NCBI GenBank assembly: GCA_027486895.1
Contig: JAIXOE010000033.1
Span: 1 to 64,000 of the forward strand
DNA length: 64,000 nt
Direction of reading: 5' to 3'
Origin: Sphingomonadales bacterium
GTDB lineage: Bacteria; Pseudomonadota; Alphaproteobacteria; Sphingomonadales; Sphingomonadaceae
Each line of letters starts with the position of its first letter. The first letter of the stretch is position 1. Position numbers and translations under genes: made by a program. Under the pieces are notes generated by a model. The model saw only the letters and a program-made list of their open reading frames with translations. It made no database searches and was not told the origin of the DNA. Shown here one piece after another: positions 35,470 through 44,579 of this stretch.

Positions 35470-35670
35470 ATCTGTTTCTCCCTGCAACGGGATTAGGCGC
35501 ATCATTTGGCGAACACACCATAATAGCGGCTGCGGTGATGTAAAATTTCGCTCCGTTTCGGAGGAAACAGTTTTGGCCCACTGGTTGTTTGCAAGGCGGG
35601 CCCGATGCGCTAATCCTGTGTCCATGGAGCTCGGGAATACGAGCCGCTAGAATCAGAGGAGCATATTCAG

Positions 35671-37806
35671 GTGAAAACGGGAAAAATCATGGCGAGCGCA
35701 GCAGCGCTCTTAATGTCAGGAGTAGCGATGACTGCGGTTGCACAAGCGAAAGAAACAAAGACCGGCCAGATGGCAAATGAACCTGCCTTGCTTCAGGAAT
35801 GGACGGGGCCATATGAAGGCGTGCCGCCTTGGGATCAGGTTAAAGTGGCCGAGTTTCCAGCAGCCTTTCAGGCAGCCATGAAGGCATCCAAGGCTGAGTT
35901 TGAAGCCATGCTCGAAAAGCCAGAAGCCATCACTTTTGACAACACCATCACCGCAAGCGAATTGTCGGGCGAGAAAATCGGCCGTTTGTTCTCGATCTGG
36001 GGCGTGCATTCATCGAACCTGTCCAACCCTGAAGTCCGTAAAATTCAGGCTGAGTGGGAACCAAAGGTTAGTGCGTTTTTCTCCGAACTCTCGCTCGATG
36101 CCCGTTATTTTCAGCGCGTAAAATTTCTTTACGATCAACGCGCCTCGCTTGATCTGGATGCCAAGCAAATGCGGCTTTTGGAACGGACCTATGACGGCCT
36201 GGTCCGCAATGGAGCGATGCTCGACGCGGGCAAGAAAGCGCAGGTCATCAGCATAGAGACTGATCTTTCCAAGAAATTCTCTGCCTTCTCCGAAAAGGTT
36301 CTCGCGGATGAGGAAACCTTCATTCCGATCACCGACGCGGCGGACCTTGCTGGATTGCCCGAAAGCTATGTCGCAGCGATTCAGGCGGCAGCCAAGGCAA
36401 AGGGGCAAACTGGCTGGGCAGTCGTCAACACCCGCTCCGCGGTGCAGCCTTTCCTTGAAAACTCAACGCGGCGCGATTTGCGTGAAAAGGTCTGGCGTGC
36501 GTTTACGATGCGCGGTGATAACCAAAACGCGAACGATACCAACGCAACCATCGCCGAAATCCTGAAGCTACGTCAGGATCGTGCAGAGATACTCGGTTTC
36601 CCGACGCATGCACATTACCGCATGGCCGACACCATGGCGAAGGACCCGAACAAGGCGATGGACCTGATGATGAAGGTCTGGCCGGCTGCGGTGGCCCGCG
36701 TGAAGGAAGAAGTTGCTGACATGCAGGCGATCGCCAATGCCGATAACATCACTATCGAGCCATGGGATTATCGCTTTTATGCGGAAAAGGTCCGCAAAGC
36801 GAAATATGACCTCGATCAGGAAGCGATTAAGCCATATTTCCAGCTGGATAATATGGTTGCAGCGATGTTCGACGCTGCGGGCAAGCTATATGGCATGAGC
36901 TTCAGCGAAAATACCGGCACGGTTCCTGTTTTCGAACCCAAGGTGCGGACATTTGAAGTCAAGCGCGACGGCAAGGTCGTTGGCCTATTCTACCTCGACA
37001 ACTTCGCACGCGCCGGCAAGCGTTCGGGCGCGTGGATGACGACCTATCGCAGCCAGCATAAACTGGGCGGCAAGAACAACATCGTTCTGGCGTCAAACAA
37101 CAACAACTTCGTGCCCGGTGCAGACGGCGTGCCAACGCTCATCAGCATCGATGACGCATCGACATTGTTCCACGAATTCGGCCATGCCATCCATTATCTG
37201 AACTCCGACATTACGTGGCCCGGCCTTGGCGGCACACCGCGCGATTTTGTCGAATATCCAAGCCAGGTAAACGAAAACTGGCTCCTGACGCCTTATGTGC
37301 TCAACAATTATGCCAAACATTATAAGACGGGTGAGCCAATCCCAGCAGCCTTGGTTGAGAAGATCCGCGCGAGTGATACGTTTAACCAGGGCTTCTCGAC
37401 GGTGGAATATCTGTCGAGCGCAATATTGGATATGAAGTTGCACAACCGCAGCGAACCCGTGACCGATGCGCGCGCGTTCGAGCGCGATACGCTGGCGGAA
37501 ATCGGGATGCCCAAGGAAATGGCAATGCGTCACCGTTTGCCCCAGTTTAACCACCTGTTTGCCGACGATGGCTATTCGGCGGGTTACTACAGCTATCTGT
37601 GGTCCGAGACGATGGATGCCGACACATGGGCGGCCTTCACTGAAAAGGGTGATGTCTGGGACAAGGAAACAGCCGAACGTTTCCGGTCGATGTTGCTGGC
37701 GACGGGTAACGAAACTGACCGGATCGAAGCCTATCGCGCCTTCCGGGGTCGTGATCCTGATGTGAAATACATCATGAAGAAGCGCGGATTTCCAACTGGA
37801 GAGTAA
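35671..37806 (+). CDS. M3 family oligopeptidase (peptidyl-dipeptidase Dcp-like)
   Basis: The 711-aa exported enzyme has a signal peptide (SAAALLMSGVAMTAVAQA) and the M3 zinc motif FHEFGHAIHYL with His501, Glu502 and His505. The next ligand is in FVEYPSQVNENW. The helical N-terminal half is typical of thimet/Dcp peptidases, which release dipeptides or cut short peptides. The GTG at 35671 lies 9 nt after GAGGAG and gives the signal peptide; an ATG at 35689 would shorten it. A strong terminator follows. Confidence 0.95.
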   Translation: MKTGKIMASAAALLMSGVAMTAVAQAKETKTGQMANEPALLQEWTGPYEGVPPWDQVKVAEFPAAFQAAMKASKAEFEAMLEKPEAITFDNTITASELSGEKIGRLFSIWGVHSSNLSNPEVRKIQAEWEPKVSAFFSELSLDARYFQRVKFLYDQRASLDLDAKQMRLLERTYDGLVRNGAMLDAGKKAQVISIETDLSKKFSAFSEKVLADEETFIPITDAADLAGLPESYVAAIQAAAKAKGQTGWAVVNTRSAVQPFLENSTRRDLREKVWRAFTMRGDNQNANDTNATIAEILKLRQDRAEILGFPTHAHYRMADTMAKDPNKAMDLMMKVWPAAVARVKEEVADMQAIANADNITIEPWDYRFYAEKVRKAKYDLDQEAIKPYFQLDNMVAAMFDAAGKLYGMSFSENTGTVPVFEPKVRTFEVKRDGKVVGLFYLDNFARAGKRSGAWMTTYRSQHKLGGKNNIVLASNNNNFVPGADGVPTLISIDDASTLFHEFGHAIHYLNSDITWPGLGGTPRDFVEYPSQVNENWLLTPYVLNNYAKHYKTGEPIPAALVEKIRASDTFNQGFSTVEYLSSAILDMKLHNRSEPVTDARAFERDTLAEIGMPKEMAMRHRLPQFNHLFADDGYSAGYYSYLWSETMDADTWAAFTEKGDVWDKETAERFRSMLLATGNETDRIEAYRAFRGRDPDVKYIMKKRGFPTGE

Positions 37807-37828
37807 AGCTTTCGCATCGCGTTAAGAG

Positions 37829-37866
37829 AGGGCTGCGCAGGCGAATATCTGCGCAGCCCTTTTTTG
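37829..37866 (+). terminator. Strong intrinsic terminator after the M3 peptidase
   Basis: A perfect 12-bp GC-rich stem (37829-37840 with 37849-37860), an 8-nt loop and a run of T residues follow the stop codon. Confidence 0.92.
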
Positions 37867-37882
37867 TTGCCTTCTCTCTAAA

Positions 37883-37903
37883 ATGATATAAATATGATAT
37901 CAT
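37883..37903 (+). promoter_or_regulatory. Direct repeat/palindrome upstream of the SPFH operon
   Basis: ATGATAT occurs at 37883-37889 and again at 37894-37900, exactly 11 bp apart (one helical turn). The second copy is part of a perfect 10-bp palindrome ATGATATCAT. This is a plausible operator for the ribbon-helix-helix protein encoded in the operon, or an AT-rich promoter element. The function is inferred. Confidence 0.5.
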
Positions 37904-37921
37904 CTTTTCAGGGAGATTATC

Positions 37922-38824
37922 ATGACCGACGAATCGAATAACTCGCTTATTGCTAGCCGGGAAATTGCTGCGCGCAGCTTCAATGGCTATTTGATGCTCT
38001 TTATCATGTTGGCGAGCATGGCCGGTTTCGCATGGGGTTTGTTGAATGCGATTGGTGGTGCCGGTCCCGGCGCTAACATCGTCGCGATGGGCTTCAGCAC
38101 TGCCATATTCCTTTTCGTCTCCATCGGCTTTTACATGCTTCAGCCTAACCAAGGCGCAGCGCTCACCTTGTTCGGTTCATATCAAGGTACGGATCGGAAT
38201 GAAGGTCTGCGCTGGATGTGGCCATGGATCGGCAAGGCGAAGATTTCGCTGCGTGCAAACAACCTGATCTCTGAGAAGATCAAGGTGAATGATCTGCGCG
38301 GTAACCCCATTGAGATGGCAGCGCAGGTTGTCTGGCGTGTGACCGACACTGCGCAGGCCTTGTTTGATATCGATGATTATAAGGCGTTTGTGCTTGCCCA
38401 GATTGAGGCTGCTGTCCGGACCATTGGCGCGCGTTACCCTTATGATGATTTCACGCATCAGGAAGTGACGTTGCGCGGCAATCACGATCAAGTCGGCGGC
38501 GAATTGCGGCTGGAGTTGATGGAACGTTTGCGTGTTGCAGGTATCACCGTCGATGAATGCGGCTTCACCCATCTGGCTTATGCGCAGGAAATCGCTGGCG
38601 CGATGCTGCGTCGCCAACAGGCCGAAGCAGTGGTTGCTGCGCGCAAGACCTTGGTCGAGGGCGCAGTCGGCATGGTCGAAATGGCGCTCGAAATGCTGTC
38701 TGCGAAAAACGTCGTCGAGTTGGACGATGAACGCCGCGCAGCGATGGTCTCCAACCTCATGGTTGTTTTATGCGGTGAGCGTGACACGCAACCTGTGGTC
38801 AACACCGGTACATTGTACAGCTAG
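37922..38824 (+). CDS. SPFH (band 7) domain membrane protein
   Basis: The 300-aa protein has two N-terminal hydrophobic helices (GYLMLFIMLASMAGFAWGLL and VAMGFSTAIFLFVSIGFYML) and then an SPFH domain. Matching segments are FGSYQGTDRNEGLRWMWPW, VNDLRGNPIEMAAQVVWRV and DIDDYKAFVLAQIEAAVR. An Ala/Glu-rich coiled coil follows. SPFH proteins form membrane rings that scaffold or protect membrane proteins. GGGAG is 7 nt before the ATG. It starts a four-gene run with a ribbon-helix-helix protein and two small membrane proteins. Confidence 0.93.
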   Translation: MTDESNNSLIASREIAARSFNGYLMLFIMLASMAGFAWGLLNAIGGAGPGANIVAMGFSTAIFLFVSIGFYMLQPNQGAALTLFGSYQGTDRNEGLRWMWPWIGKAKISLRANNLISEKIKVNDLRGNPIEMAAQVVWRVTDTAQALFDIDDYKAFVLAQIEAAVRTIGARYPYDDFTHQEVTLRGNHDQVGGELRLELMERLRVAGITVDECGFTHLAYAQEIAGAMLRRQQAEAVVAARKTLVEGAVGMVEMALEMLSAKNVVELDDERRAAMVSNLMVVLCGERDTQPVVNTGTLYS

Positions 38825-38833
38825 GCCAGTCAC

Positions 38834-39034
38834 GTGTCCGCTCCGTCCAAAAAGGCCTTCCCGCTCCGTCTCGATCCAGCGCTGTTCGCTGCGGTGGAAC
38901 GGCTGGCGGCGGCCGATTTGCGGAGCGCAAATGCCGAGATTGAGGTATTGTTGCGTGAGGCTTTGGCCAAGCGCGGGGTAAAGGTCGGCGTTAGCGAGAT
39001 GCCAAAGCGCGGGCGTCCACCAAAGGAGATTTGA
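38834..39034 (+). CDS. Arc-type ribbon-helix-helix DNA-binding protein
   Basis: The 66-aa protein has one strand FPLRLDP followed by two helices ALFAAVERLAAADLRSANAEIEVLLREALAKRG, the Arc/MetJ ribbon-helix-helix pattern, and a basic tail KRGRPPKEI. It should bind DNA as a dimer. The start is GTG, 10 bp after the SPFH stop. It may autoregulate the operon through the ATGATAT site. An antitoxin role is possible but no toxin gene adjoins it. Confidence 0.85.
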   Translation: MSAPSKKAFPLRLDPALFAAVERLAAADLRSANAEIEVLLREALAKRGVKVGVSEMPKRGRPPKEI

Positions 39035-39035
39035 G

Positions 39036-39374
39036 ATGCGCGATGAAGAAAAACCCTTTGTATATTATAAGTCGGGATCAGGCGTAAAAATATCACCGCG
39101 CAATGCTGCAGGGTGGCGGGCATTTGCTGTTTGGATGCTCGCATTGTTCGCCGCTTCAGGGATCTTCGTATGGGCAAGCGCGGTTGCTGATGAAGCGGGA
39201 TGGGACGATAGCAAAATACTGCTATATTTATTGCTGCCATTTCTAATTGTCACCACCGTCTGGGCGCTCGCTATGTTTCGTTACATGAAGGCACGCAGTG
39301 AGATTATCGACGTAGATAATCTGCTGCAAATCAAGCGTGATATTGAACGCACCGATAAGCAGAAGCGGCGTTGA
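39036..39374 (+). CDS. Small two-helix membrane protein
   Basis: The 112-aa protein has a soluble N-terminus with KSGSGVKISPRNAAGW. Two transmembrane helices follow (AVWMLALFAASGIFVWASAVA and LLYLLLPFLIVTTVWALAMF), then a charged C-terminal helix (LLQIKRDIERTDKQKRR). It starts 2 bp after the Arc-type gene. I do not recognise a family. Co-transcription with the SPFH gene suggests that it works with the SPFH ring. Confidence 0.8.
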   Translation: MRDEEKPFVYYKSGSGVKISPRNAAGWRAFAVWMLALFAASGIFVWASAVADEAGWDDSKILLYLLLPFLIVTTVWALAMFRYMKARSEIIDVDNLLQIKRDIERTDKQKRR

Positions 39375-39391
39375 AAACAGAGGAGTTAAAT

Positions 39392-39661
39392 ATGCTACAT
39401 CTGTTTCTGGAAAAAGGCCCTTGGTTCCGGGCGAAGAAATTCGGTTACGGTGCTGGCTTGCCCTTCAAATGGCAGGGATGGGCCGTTTCGGCTTTTTACG
39501 CGCTCGCAATGACTGGCTTGGGTCTGCTTGCGGACAATAATGAAGCGATGCCAACGATTGCGACTGTCGCGCTCATGCTATTTGTTACCGGCATTTTCCT
39601 CGGCATTGTGCGTAAACGCACGGAGGGCGGCTGGAAATGGCGCGGGGATTTCGGCGCTTAA
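39392..39661 (+). CDS. Small membrane protein, last gene of the SPFH operon
   Basis: The 89-aa protein has an amphipathic start (HLFLEKGPWFRAKKFGYG) and two hydrophobic segments (GWAVSAFYALAMTGLGLLAD and IATVALMLFVTGIFLGIV), ending with a basic tryptophan-rich tail. The ATG at 39392 has GAGGAG 7 nt upstream; a TTG at 39371 extends it but is less likely. Its stop overlaps the convergent nuclease gene by 4 bp. The function is unknown. Confidence 0.78.
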   Translation: MLHLFLEKGPWFRAKKFGYGAGLPFKWQGWAVSAFYALAMTGLGLLADNNEAMPTIATVALMLFVTGIFLGIVRKRTEGGWKWRGDFGA

Positions 39662-40494
39662 CGCAGCGCTTCGTCTAACAACCGCGCGAGCCTGATACCG
39701 CCACGTTCAACCTGTTGGCGCAATGCAGCGCGTGAGGCCGCGACGTCCGCCTCATCAATGATCACGGGCGCCGTTGGCTTTGCACCACATGGGTCGCCAT
39801 CCATAGCGCGCGGATATGCGATATCGCGTGATATGGCCCAATTCTCTTCGCTCCACAGCCGGACATTGCCTTGTTCGACAGCGGCTTTCTCCGCTGGCGA
39901 AAATGCGCGGACAATCGCTGGCGCGGCAGACAGCGCGCGGTCGGCCAGCAAGCCGTCCCACACCGAATGCAGATTATATCCGGGCATGACGCCATAAATG
40001 GTCTTCAGGTCATTTCCGCCACGGTCCGCGTGATCACCGGCGTGCAATGGCTGGTGAATGTCGCCTACAAAATGCACGAGGAAAGCCAGCGCTTCCAAAC
40101 GAACATGCGCGGGCAGGGCCTTGTTCGACAGCAACGCGACGTTGCGTTCGATCTGTGCAGACACGCAGTTACCGTCGGCACAAGCACTCTTCAGGTCGAA
40201 CGGCTTGCAGATGTCGACATTCTGATAATGCCAGCTGTTGGTATAGCCCCAGCGCACCCGGTCGCCTTTGATGCAATCCGCCCAGACGCTGACGTCCGCA
40301 ATGTTGCGCATCGCGCATTTTGGCGTGCCCAGCATCGGCGCCGCGCGCAACAGACGCTGCATATTGGCGCGCGCTTGTGGCGACATATTGGCCTGCGCGA
40401 TCTGTGCGACGGTTTCATGGCCATATTCCCAATATGCGTTGGCAGGCGCAAGTGGCGCGAGAAGAAGGATGAGGGCCGTGAGCAAACGTTTCAT
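39658..40494 (-). CDS. S1/P1-type zinc nuclease
   Basis: The 278-aa exported nuclease has a signal peptide ending PLAPANA and a mature start YWEYGHETVAQIA. The conserved Trp, whose backbone is a zinc ligand in S1/P1 nucleases, is second after the predicted cleavage site. The zinc motif HFVGDIHQPLHAGDHADRGG with NLHSVWDG is intact. It should degrade single-stranded nucleic acids in the periplasm or outside the cell. The gene follows the isoaspartyl peptidase by 46 bp on the same strand. Confidence 0.93.
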   Translation of the reverse strand: MKRLLTALILLLAPLAPANAYWEYGHETVAQIAQANMSPQARANMQRLLRAAPMLGTPKCAMRNIADVSVWADCIKGDRVRWGYTNSWHYQNVDICKPFDLKSACADGNCVSAQIERNVALLSNKALPAHVRLEALAFLVHFVGDIHQPLHAGDHADRGGNDLKTIYGVMPGYNLHSVWDGLLADRALSAAPAIVRAFSPAEKAAVEQGNVRLWSEENWAISRDIAYPRAMDGDPCGAKPTAPVIIDEADVAASRAALRQQVERGGIRLARLLDEALR

Positions 40495-40540
40495 ATCGGC
40501 GTCTTAGTTTGTAACCATGGGTAAATCAAAGCGCTTAGCG

Positions 40541-41467
40541 TCATTCGTCGCCATATATGGCGACATATTTCTCGCCTGCGCTGGTTGCCCGCCCGCGATA
40601 CATTCCGGGTGTGTTGAAACTGAATGTTGCTGTCCCGTCAGGCGCAGTCACGATCACGCCGCCCGTTCCGCCCAATTCTTCCAGTTCGCCGATTACATGG
40701 TCGGCAGCGGCTTTAGCATCATCGCCCAACATCCGCATCCGTGCGCAGATTTCATGCGCGACGCCCAGACGGATGAAAAACTCGCCCGCACCTGTGGCGG
40801 ACACGGCGCAGGCGCGATTGTCTGCATAATTGCCCGCGCCAATGACGGGCGAATCGCCAATTCGGCCCCAGCGTTTGCCCGTGAGGCCACCCGTCGATGT
40901 GGCAGCCGCGACATTGCCGTCATTATCCACCGCCACCGCGCCGACAGTGCCATATTTCATATCGATATCGTACCAGCCCAGCTTCTTCGCCTTTAGTTCT
41001 TCCAACTGGCGCCAGCGTTCGGGGGTCGCGAAATAATCGGGGTCGACTTGGTCCAGCCCCTGTTCGCGGCTGAACTCGTCCGCGCCTTCGCGTGAGAGCA
41101 TGACATGCGGGCTGTGCTCCATGACGGCGCGCGCAAGCAAGACGGGGTTGCGCGTATATCGCGCGCCAGTCACGGCACCAGCGCCGCGCGTCTTGCCGTC
41201 CATAATCGCGGCATCGAGCTCGTTAATGCCTTTATAAGTGAACACCGCGCCATGCCCGGCGTTAAAATGCGCGTCATCTTCAAGCGCCATAACGGCGGCG
41301 GAAACGGCATCCATGGCGCTGCCGGAATGGGCAAGCACAGCTGATCCCGCGTCAAGCGCCGTTGACAGGCCAGCGCGCGCGCCTTCATCCTGCTCGGCAG
41401 ACAGCTTCCCGCGCACCATGCTGCCTGCGCCGCCATGAATCAGCAGGGTCCATTTTGGTTGGGTCAT
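40541..41467 (-). CDS. Isoaspartyl peptidase/L-asparaginase (plant-type Ntn hydrolase)
   Basis: The 308-aa precursor begins WTLLIHGGAGSM and has the autoprocessing site YGTVGAVAVD with Thr174 as the nucleophile of the mature beta chain. TSTGGLTGKRWGRIGDSP binds substrate and ends with TGAGEFFIR. It hydrolyses isoaspartyl dipeptides or asparagine. The ATG at 41467 has AAGGAACAG about 6 nt upstream. No peptide transporter is adjacent. Confidence 0.94.
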   Translation of the reverse strand: MTQPKWTLLIHGGAGSMVRGKLSAEQDEGARAGLSTALDAGSAVLAHSGSAMDAVSAAVMALEDDAHFNAGHGAVFTYKGINELDAAIMDGKTRGAGAVTGARYTRNPVLLARAVMEHSPHVMLSREGADEFSREQGLDQVDPDYFATPERWRQLEELKAKKLGWYDIDMKYGTVGAVAVDNDGNVAAATSTGGLTGKRWGRIGDSPVIGAGNYADNRACAVSATGAGEFFIRLGVAHEICARMRMLGDDAKAAADHVIGELEELGGTGGVIVTAPDGTATFSFNTPGMYRGRATSAGEKYVAIYGDE

Positions 41468-41576
41468 CAATCTGTTCCTTTTGGACTTCCGGTGCAGGCG
41501 GCTATGCTATGCCAATCCGGATAGTATCAAAAGCAACCAGATGACATGCTGAAAATGTGCGTCACCCAAAAGATAA

Positions 41577-42125
41577 TCAGAAACGCATCGCGACGCTCAC
41601 GCCGCCGCTCGTGCTGTCGCCCCATGGCAAAACCACAGCCTGTCGTGCACTACGTTTACGCGTGATCAAAAATCCGGATGCGGTGCCAATGCCCGCGCCG
41701 ACCACGACGTCATACCAATGGTGCTTGTCTGCCTGAACGCGGGCCAAGCCGACAAAGCTTGCGGCAACCATGGCAGGCAAGCCAATGTCGGCGCCCTGGC
41801 GATTATACAATGTCGCAGCGGCGGCAAACGCGGTGCTCGTGTGGCCTGATGGGAAACTTTTTCGGTCGCTGCCGTCGGGACGCAATTCGGGGAATGTGTT
41901 CTTCAAACCGGTGGTGACCAAGGCCGATGCGCCAAGTGAACCCGCTGCCTGAAATGCACCCTGCTTGTCACCATTCGCAATAGGAAGGCCAAGCGCCAGC
42001 AGGCTTAAGCTTGCAACGCCAACATCGCTTGCAGTCGCCCATGCCTTCTCATTCTTCGCTTGTGCTTGAATGGGGGCTGCCGCCAGCAAAAGGGCCAGAG
42101 AAATCCGGCTGATATGCTTTTTCAT
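41577..42125 (-). CDS. PAP2-family phosphatase, exported
   Basis: After a signal peptide ([15 protein letters not shown]) the 182-aa protein has the PAP2 signature with [15 protein letters not shown] and [20 protein letters not shown], including both catalytic histidines. Only the middle is hydrophobic, so it is probably periplasmic or weakly membrane-bound and would dephosphorylate a lipid or small phosphate ester. The ATG at 42125 follows AAAGGA; the upstream extension lacks domain features. It is divergent from ispG. Confidence 0.9.
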   Translation of the reverse strand: MKKHISRISLALLLAAAPIQAQAKNEKAWATASDVGVASLSLLALGLPIANGDKQGAFQAAGSLGASALVTTGLKNTFPELRPDGSDRKSFPSGHTSTAFAAAATLYNRQGADIGLPAMVAASFVGLARVQADKHHWYDVVVGAGIGTASGFLITRKRSARQAVVLPWGDSTSGGVSVAMRF

Positions 42126-42269
42126 ATAGCGTCCTTTGTTGTTTTCTATCGCCCCGACGGGCCCTATAGGCGCGGACAAGCAGACCGCCCATACAATAAA
42201 AGGCTATGCCAGCGCGGTCCCTTAAGGATGATGATTGCGGGAATATTCCAAGCCGCCTATATCGCCAAA

Positions 42270-43409
42270 ATGTCTTCCATTCGCCCTTGGCGCGATATCG
42301 CGCGTCGTCAGTCCCGCCAGATCATGGTCGGTAACGTTCCTGTTGGCGGAAATGCCCCGATTTCGGTGCAAACGATGACCAATACGCTCACCAGCGATGC
42401 GGCAGCGACCATCGACCAGATCCGCCGCTGCGAAGACGCAGGCGTTGATATCATCCGCGTATCCTGCCCTGATGTGGAAAGCACCGCTGCACTGAAGCAA
42501 ATCGTGCGCGCCGCCAACGTGCCCATCGTCGCGGACATTCACTTCCATTATAAGCGCGCGTTGGAAGCGGCGGATGCAGGCGCGGCGTGCCTTCGCATCA
42601 ACCCGGGCAATATTGGCTCGTCCGAGCGCGTGAAGGAAGTTGTCAACGCGGCCAAGGCCAATGGTTGCGCCATTCGTATTGGCGTCAACGCAGGGTCGCT
42701 GGAAAAAGACCTGCTCGAAAAATATGGCGAGCCTTGCCCAGAGGCGCTGATCGAAAGCGCGCTTGACCATATCAAGCTGCTTCAGGACCATGATTTCCAC
42801 GAATATAAGGTCGCGGTAAAAGCCTCCGACGTGTTCCTTGCGGTTGCGGCTTACATGGGGCTGGCCGATGCGGTCGATTGCCCCATTCACCTTGGCATTA
42901 CCGAAGCCGGCGGACTGATTGGCGGAACGGTCAAATCCTCCATCGGCATGGGCAATCTGCTCTGGGGCGGGATCGGCGACACCATCCGCGTTAGCCTGTC
43001 TGCTGAACCCGAAGAAGAAGTCCGCGTTGGTTATGAAATTCTGAAAGCATTGGGACTGCGCACCCGCGGCGTCCGTGTGGTCAGCTGCCCCTCATGTGCT
43101 CGCCAGGGTTTCGATGTCATCCGCACAGTGCAGAAACTGGAAGAGGCGCTTGGCCATATCAAGACGCCGATGTCGCTCTCGGTACTTGGCTGCGTCGTCA
43201 ACGGCCCCGGCGAAGCTCGCGAGACCGATATCGGCATCACCGGCGGCGGCAATGGCAAGCATATGGTCTATCTGTCGGGCGTGACCGATCACCATGTCGA
43301 AAATGACGAAATGGTCAGCCACATCGTCAAGCTGGTGGAAGCGAAAGCTGCGGAAATCGACGCGGGAGCCAGCGTCAGCATGGACACGCTGCACGGGAAA
43401 GCGGCTTGA
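42270..43409 (+). CDS. ispG: 4-hydroxy-3-methylbut-2-enyl-diphosphate synthase IspG
   Basis: IspG reduces MEcPP to HMBPP with a [4Fe-4S] cluster in the non-mevalonate isoprenoid pathway. The 379-aa protein has [21 protein letters not shown] at the start, [12 protein letters not shown] and LRINPGNIG in the TIM barrel, and the cluster cysteines in [13 protein letters not shown] and [15 protein letters not shown]. The ATG at 42270 matches the family start; the open frame extends upstream to 42060 but has no conserved features there. vapBC follows 44 bp later and is probably separately controlled. Confidence 0.97.
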   Translation: MSSIRPWRDIARRQSRQIMVGNVPVGGNAPISVQTMTNTLTSDAAATIDQIRRCEDAGVDIIRVSCPDVESTAALKQIVRAANVPIVADIHFHYKRALEAADAGAACLRINPGNIGSSERVKEVVNAAKANGCAIRIGVNAGSLEKDLLEKYGEPCPEALIESALDHIKLLQDHDFHEYKVAVKASDVFLAVAAYMGLADAVDCPIHLGITEAGGLIGGTVKSSIGMGNLLWGGIGDTIRVSLSAEPEEEVRVGYEILKALGLRTRGVRVVSCPSCARQGFDVIRTVQKLEEALGHIKTPMSLSVLGCVVNGPGEARETDIGITGGGNGKHMVYLSGVTDHHVENDEMVSHIVKLVEAKAAEIDAGASVSMDTLHGKAA

Positions 43410-43413
43410 ATAA

Positions 43414-43444
43414 TTTCTAGAATTCTACTATTAAATTCTAGAAA
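43414..43444 (+). promoter_or_regulatory. VapBC operator palindrome
   Basis: A perfect 11-bp inverted repeat (43414-43424 and 43434-43444) with arms of TTTCTAGAATT and a 9-bp spacer lies directly before vapB and overlaps its ribosome-binding sequence. This is the typical arrangement for autorepression by a VapBC complex. Confidence 0.75.
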
Positions 43445-43453
43445 GGAATGGCG

Positions 43454-43711
43454 ATGGGTCTCAGCATTAAAAATGAAGAAACGGAGCAATTGATCCGTGA
43501 ACTTGCCCGCCGCAAAGGGGTTGGCGTCACAACCGCAGTTCGTCTTGCCGTGCGGAACGAGTTGGCTAAAACACCTCCGCTAAAGAAAAGTCCGGAAAAG
43601 ATTATAGCGGCCGTTCGTAAGATTCAGGGGCTCGCGGCAAAGCTACCTATCCTCGATGATCGTTCTGCAGATGAAATCTTGGGCTATGATGAAAAGGGAC
43701 TGCCGAATTGA
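43454..43711 (+). CDS. vapB: VapB-family antitoxin
   Basis: The 85-aa protein begins MGLSIKNEETEQLIRELARR, the Rv0623-like transcription-factor antitoxin pattern, with the basic helix RKGVGVTTAVRLAVRNEL and a C-terminal toxin-binding tail ADEILGYDEKGLPN. It should bind DNA and neutralise VapC. The ATG at 43454 is 6 nt after AAAGGA; 43448 is another in-frame ATG. It sits behind the 31-bp palindrome and its stop overlaps vapC by 4 bp. Confidence 0.9.
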   Translation: MGLSIKNEETEQLIRELARRKGVGVTTAVRLAVRNELAKTPPLKKSPEKIIAAVRKIQGLAAKLPILDDRSADEILGYDEKGLPN

Positions 43712-44103
43712 TCGTCGTGGATAGTTCGGCCCTCACAGCGATATTACTGTGCGAAAGCGATCATTCCGAATTTACGTCCGCCATTGCCGATGCAGAAGAA
43801 TTGTTTATCGCTGCGCCGAATGCCCTCGAGTTTTCGATGGTAGCCATAGGGAAATTTGGCGACGAGGGTAGGCTTATGGCTGAAGCGTTGATTACAGAGA
43901 CTGGGCTTACTGTTGTCCCTTTCGACGAGAGGCAATTGGCCATGGCCTTGGATGCATTTTTACGTTTTGGTCGGGGCCGAAACCATCCCGCCCGACTCAA
44001 CTATGGTGACTGTATGGCGTATGCTTTGGCACAATTTCTGGATGCCCCTTTACTTTTTAAAGGCGAAGACTTTTCTAAGACTGACATACGGTCCGTTTTA
44101 TGA
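43708..44103 (+). CDS. vapC: VapC-family PIN-domain toxin ribonuclease
   Basis: The 131-aa protein is a PIN-domain ribonuclease. It has VVDSSALTAIL with the first catalytic Asp, NALEFSMVA with the Glu, and RLNYGDCMAYALAQ with the later acidic residue. LLFKGEDFSKTDI ends it. It should cut RNA when VapB is lost. The start is TTG overlapping the vapB stop by 4 bp (TTGA). The stop overlaps the GNAT gene start (ATGA), which is unusual for a VapBC pair. Confidence 0.9.
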   Translation: MIVVDSSALTAILLCESDHSEFTSAIADAEELFIAAPNALEFSMVAIGKFGDEGRLMAEALITETGLTVVPFDERQLAMALDAFLRFGRGRNHPARLNYGDCMAYALAQFLDAPLLFKGEDFSKTDIRSVL

Positions 44104-44579
44104 TCCTCTCAATCCGTCCGGCAATCGCCGCCGACATTTCACTCATCGGTCAGTTCATCCGCGACCTAGCGGAGTATGAAAAGCTGGCGCATGCGGTGCG
44201 TTTTGACGAAGGCATCATGGCGCAAAAGCTGTTTGGGGCGCGACCCTATGCAGAGGTGCTGATCGGCGAGATTGACGGCACGCCGCAGGGATTTGCCTTG
44301 TTCTTCCACAATTTCTCGACCTTCGAAGGGCGGCCGGGCATTTATCTCGAGGATTTGTTCGTTCGGCCCGAAGCGCGTGGGTCGGGGCTTGGCAAGGCGT
44401 TATTGGCTAGGCTTGCGGCGCTGGCGGTGGAGCGCGATTGCGCGCGGCTGGAATGGTCCGTGCTCGATTGGAACACACCCGCGATTGATTTCTACAAGGC
44501 GCTTGGCGCGCGGATGATGGATGAATGGACGGTCATGCGCGTAGATGGTGCGGCGCTTTCCGAATTGGCAGCCAAATGA
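44100..44579 (+). CDS. GNAT-family N-acetyltransferase (diamine-acetyltransferase-like)
   Basis: The 159-aa protein has the acetyl-CoA-binding motif LFVRPEARGSGLGKALLARL and the following FYKALGARMMDEW, with IYLEDL before it. The overall pattern resembles spermidine/spermine-type acetyltransferases. It shares ATGA overlaps with vapC upstream and the thioredoxin-like gene downstream, so it is likely translated from one mRNA with them. Whether it acts on polyamines or on another amine is not known. Confidence 0.88.
   Translation: MILSIRPAIAADISLIGQFIRDLAEYEKLAHAVRFDEGIMAQKLFGARPYAEVLIGEIDGTPQGFALFFHNFSTFEGRPGIYLEDLFVRPEARGSGLGKALLARLAALAVERDCARLEWSVLDWNTPAIDFYKALGARMMDEWTVMRVDGAALSELAAK

Noticed and set aside
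43414-44103. vapBC as part of a mobile island
   Set aside because: No integrase, direct repeats, tRNA junction or composition change surrounds it. It sits between ispG and a GNAT gene with tight overlaps.
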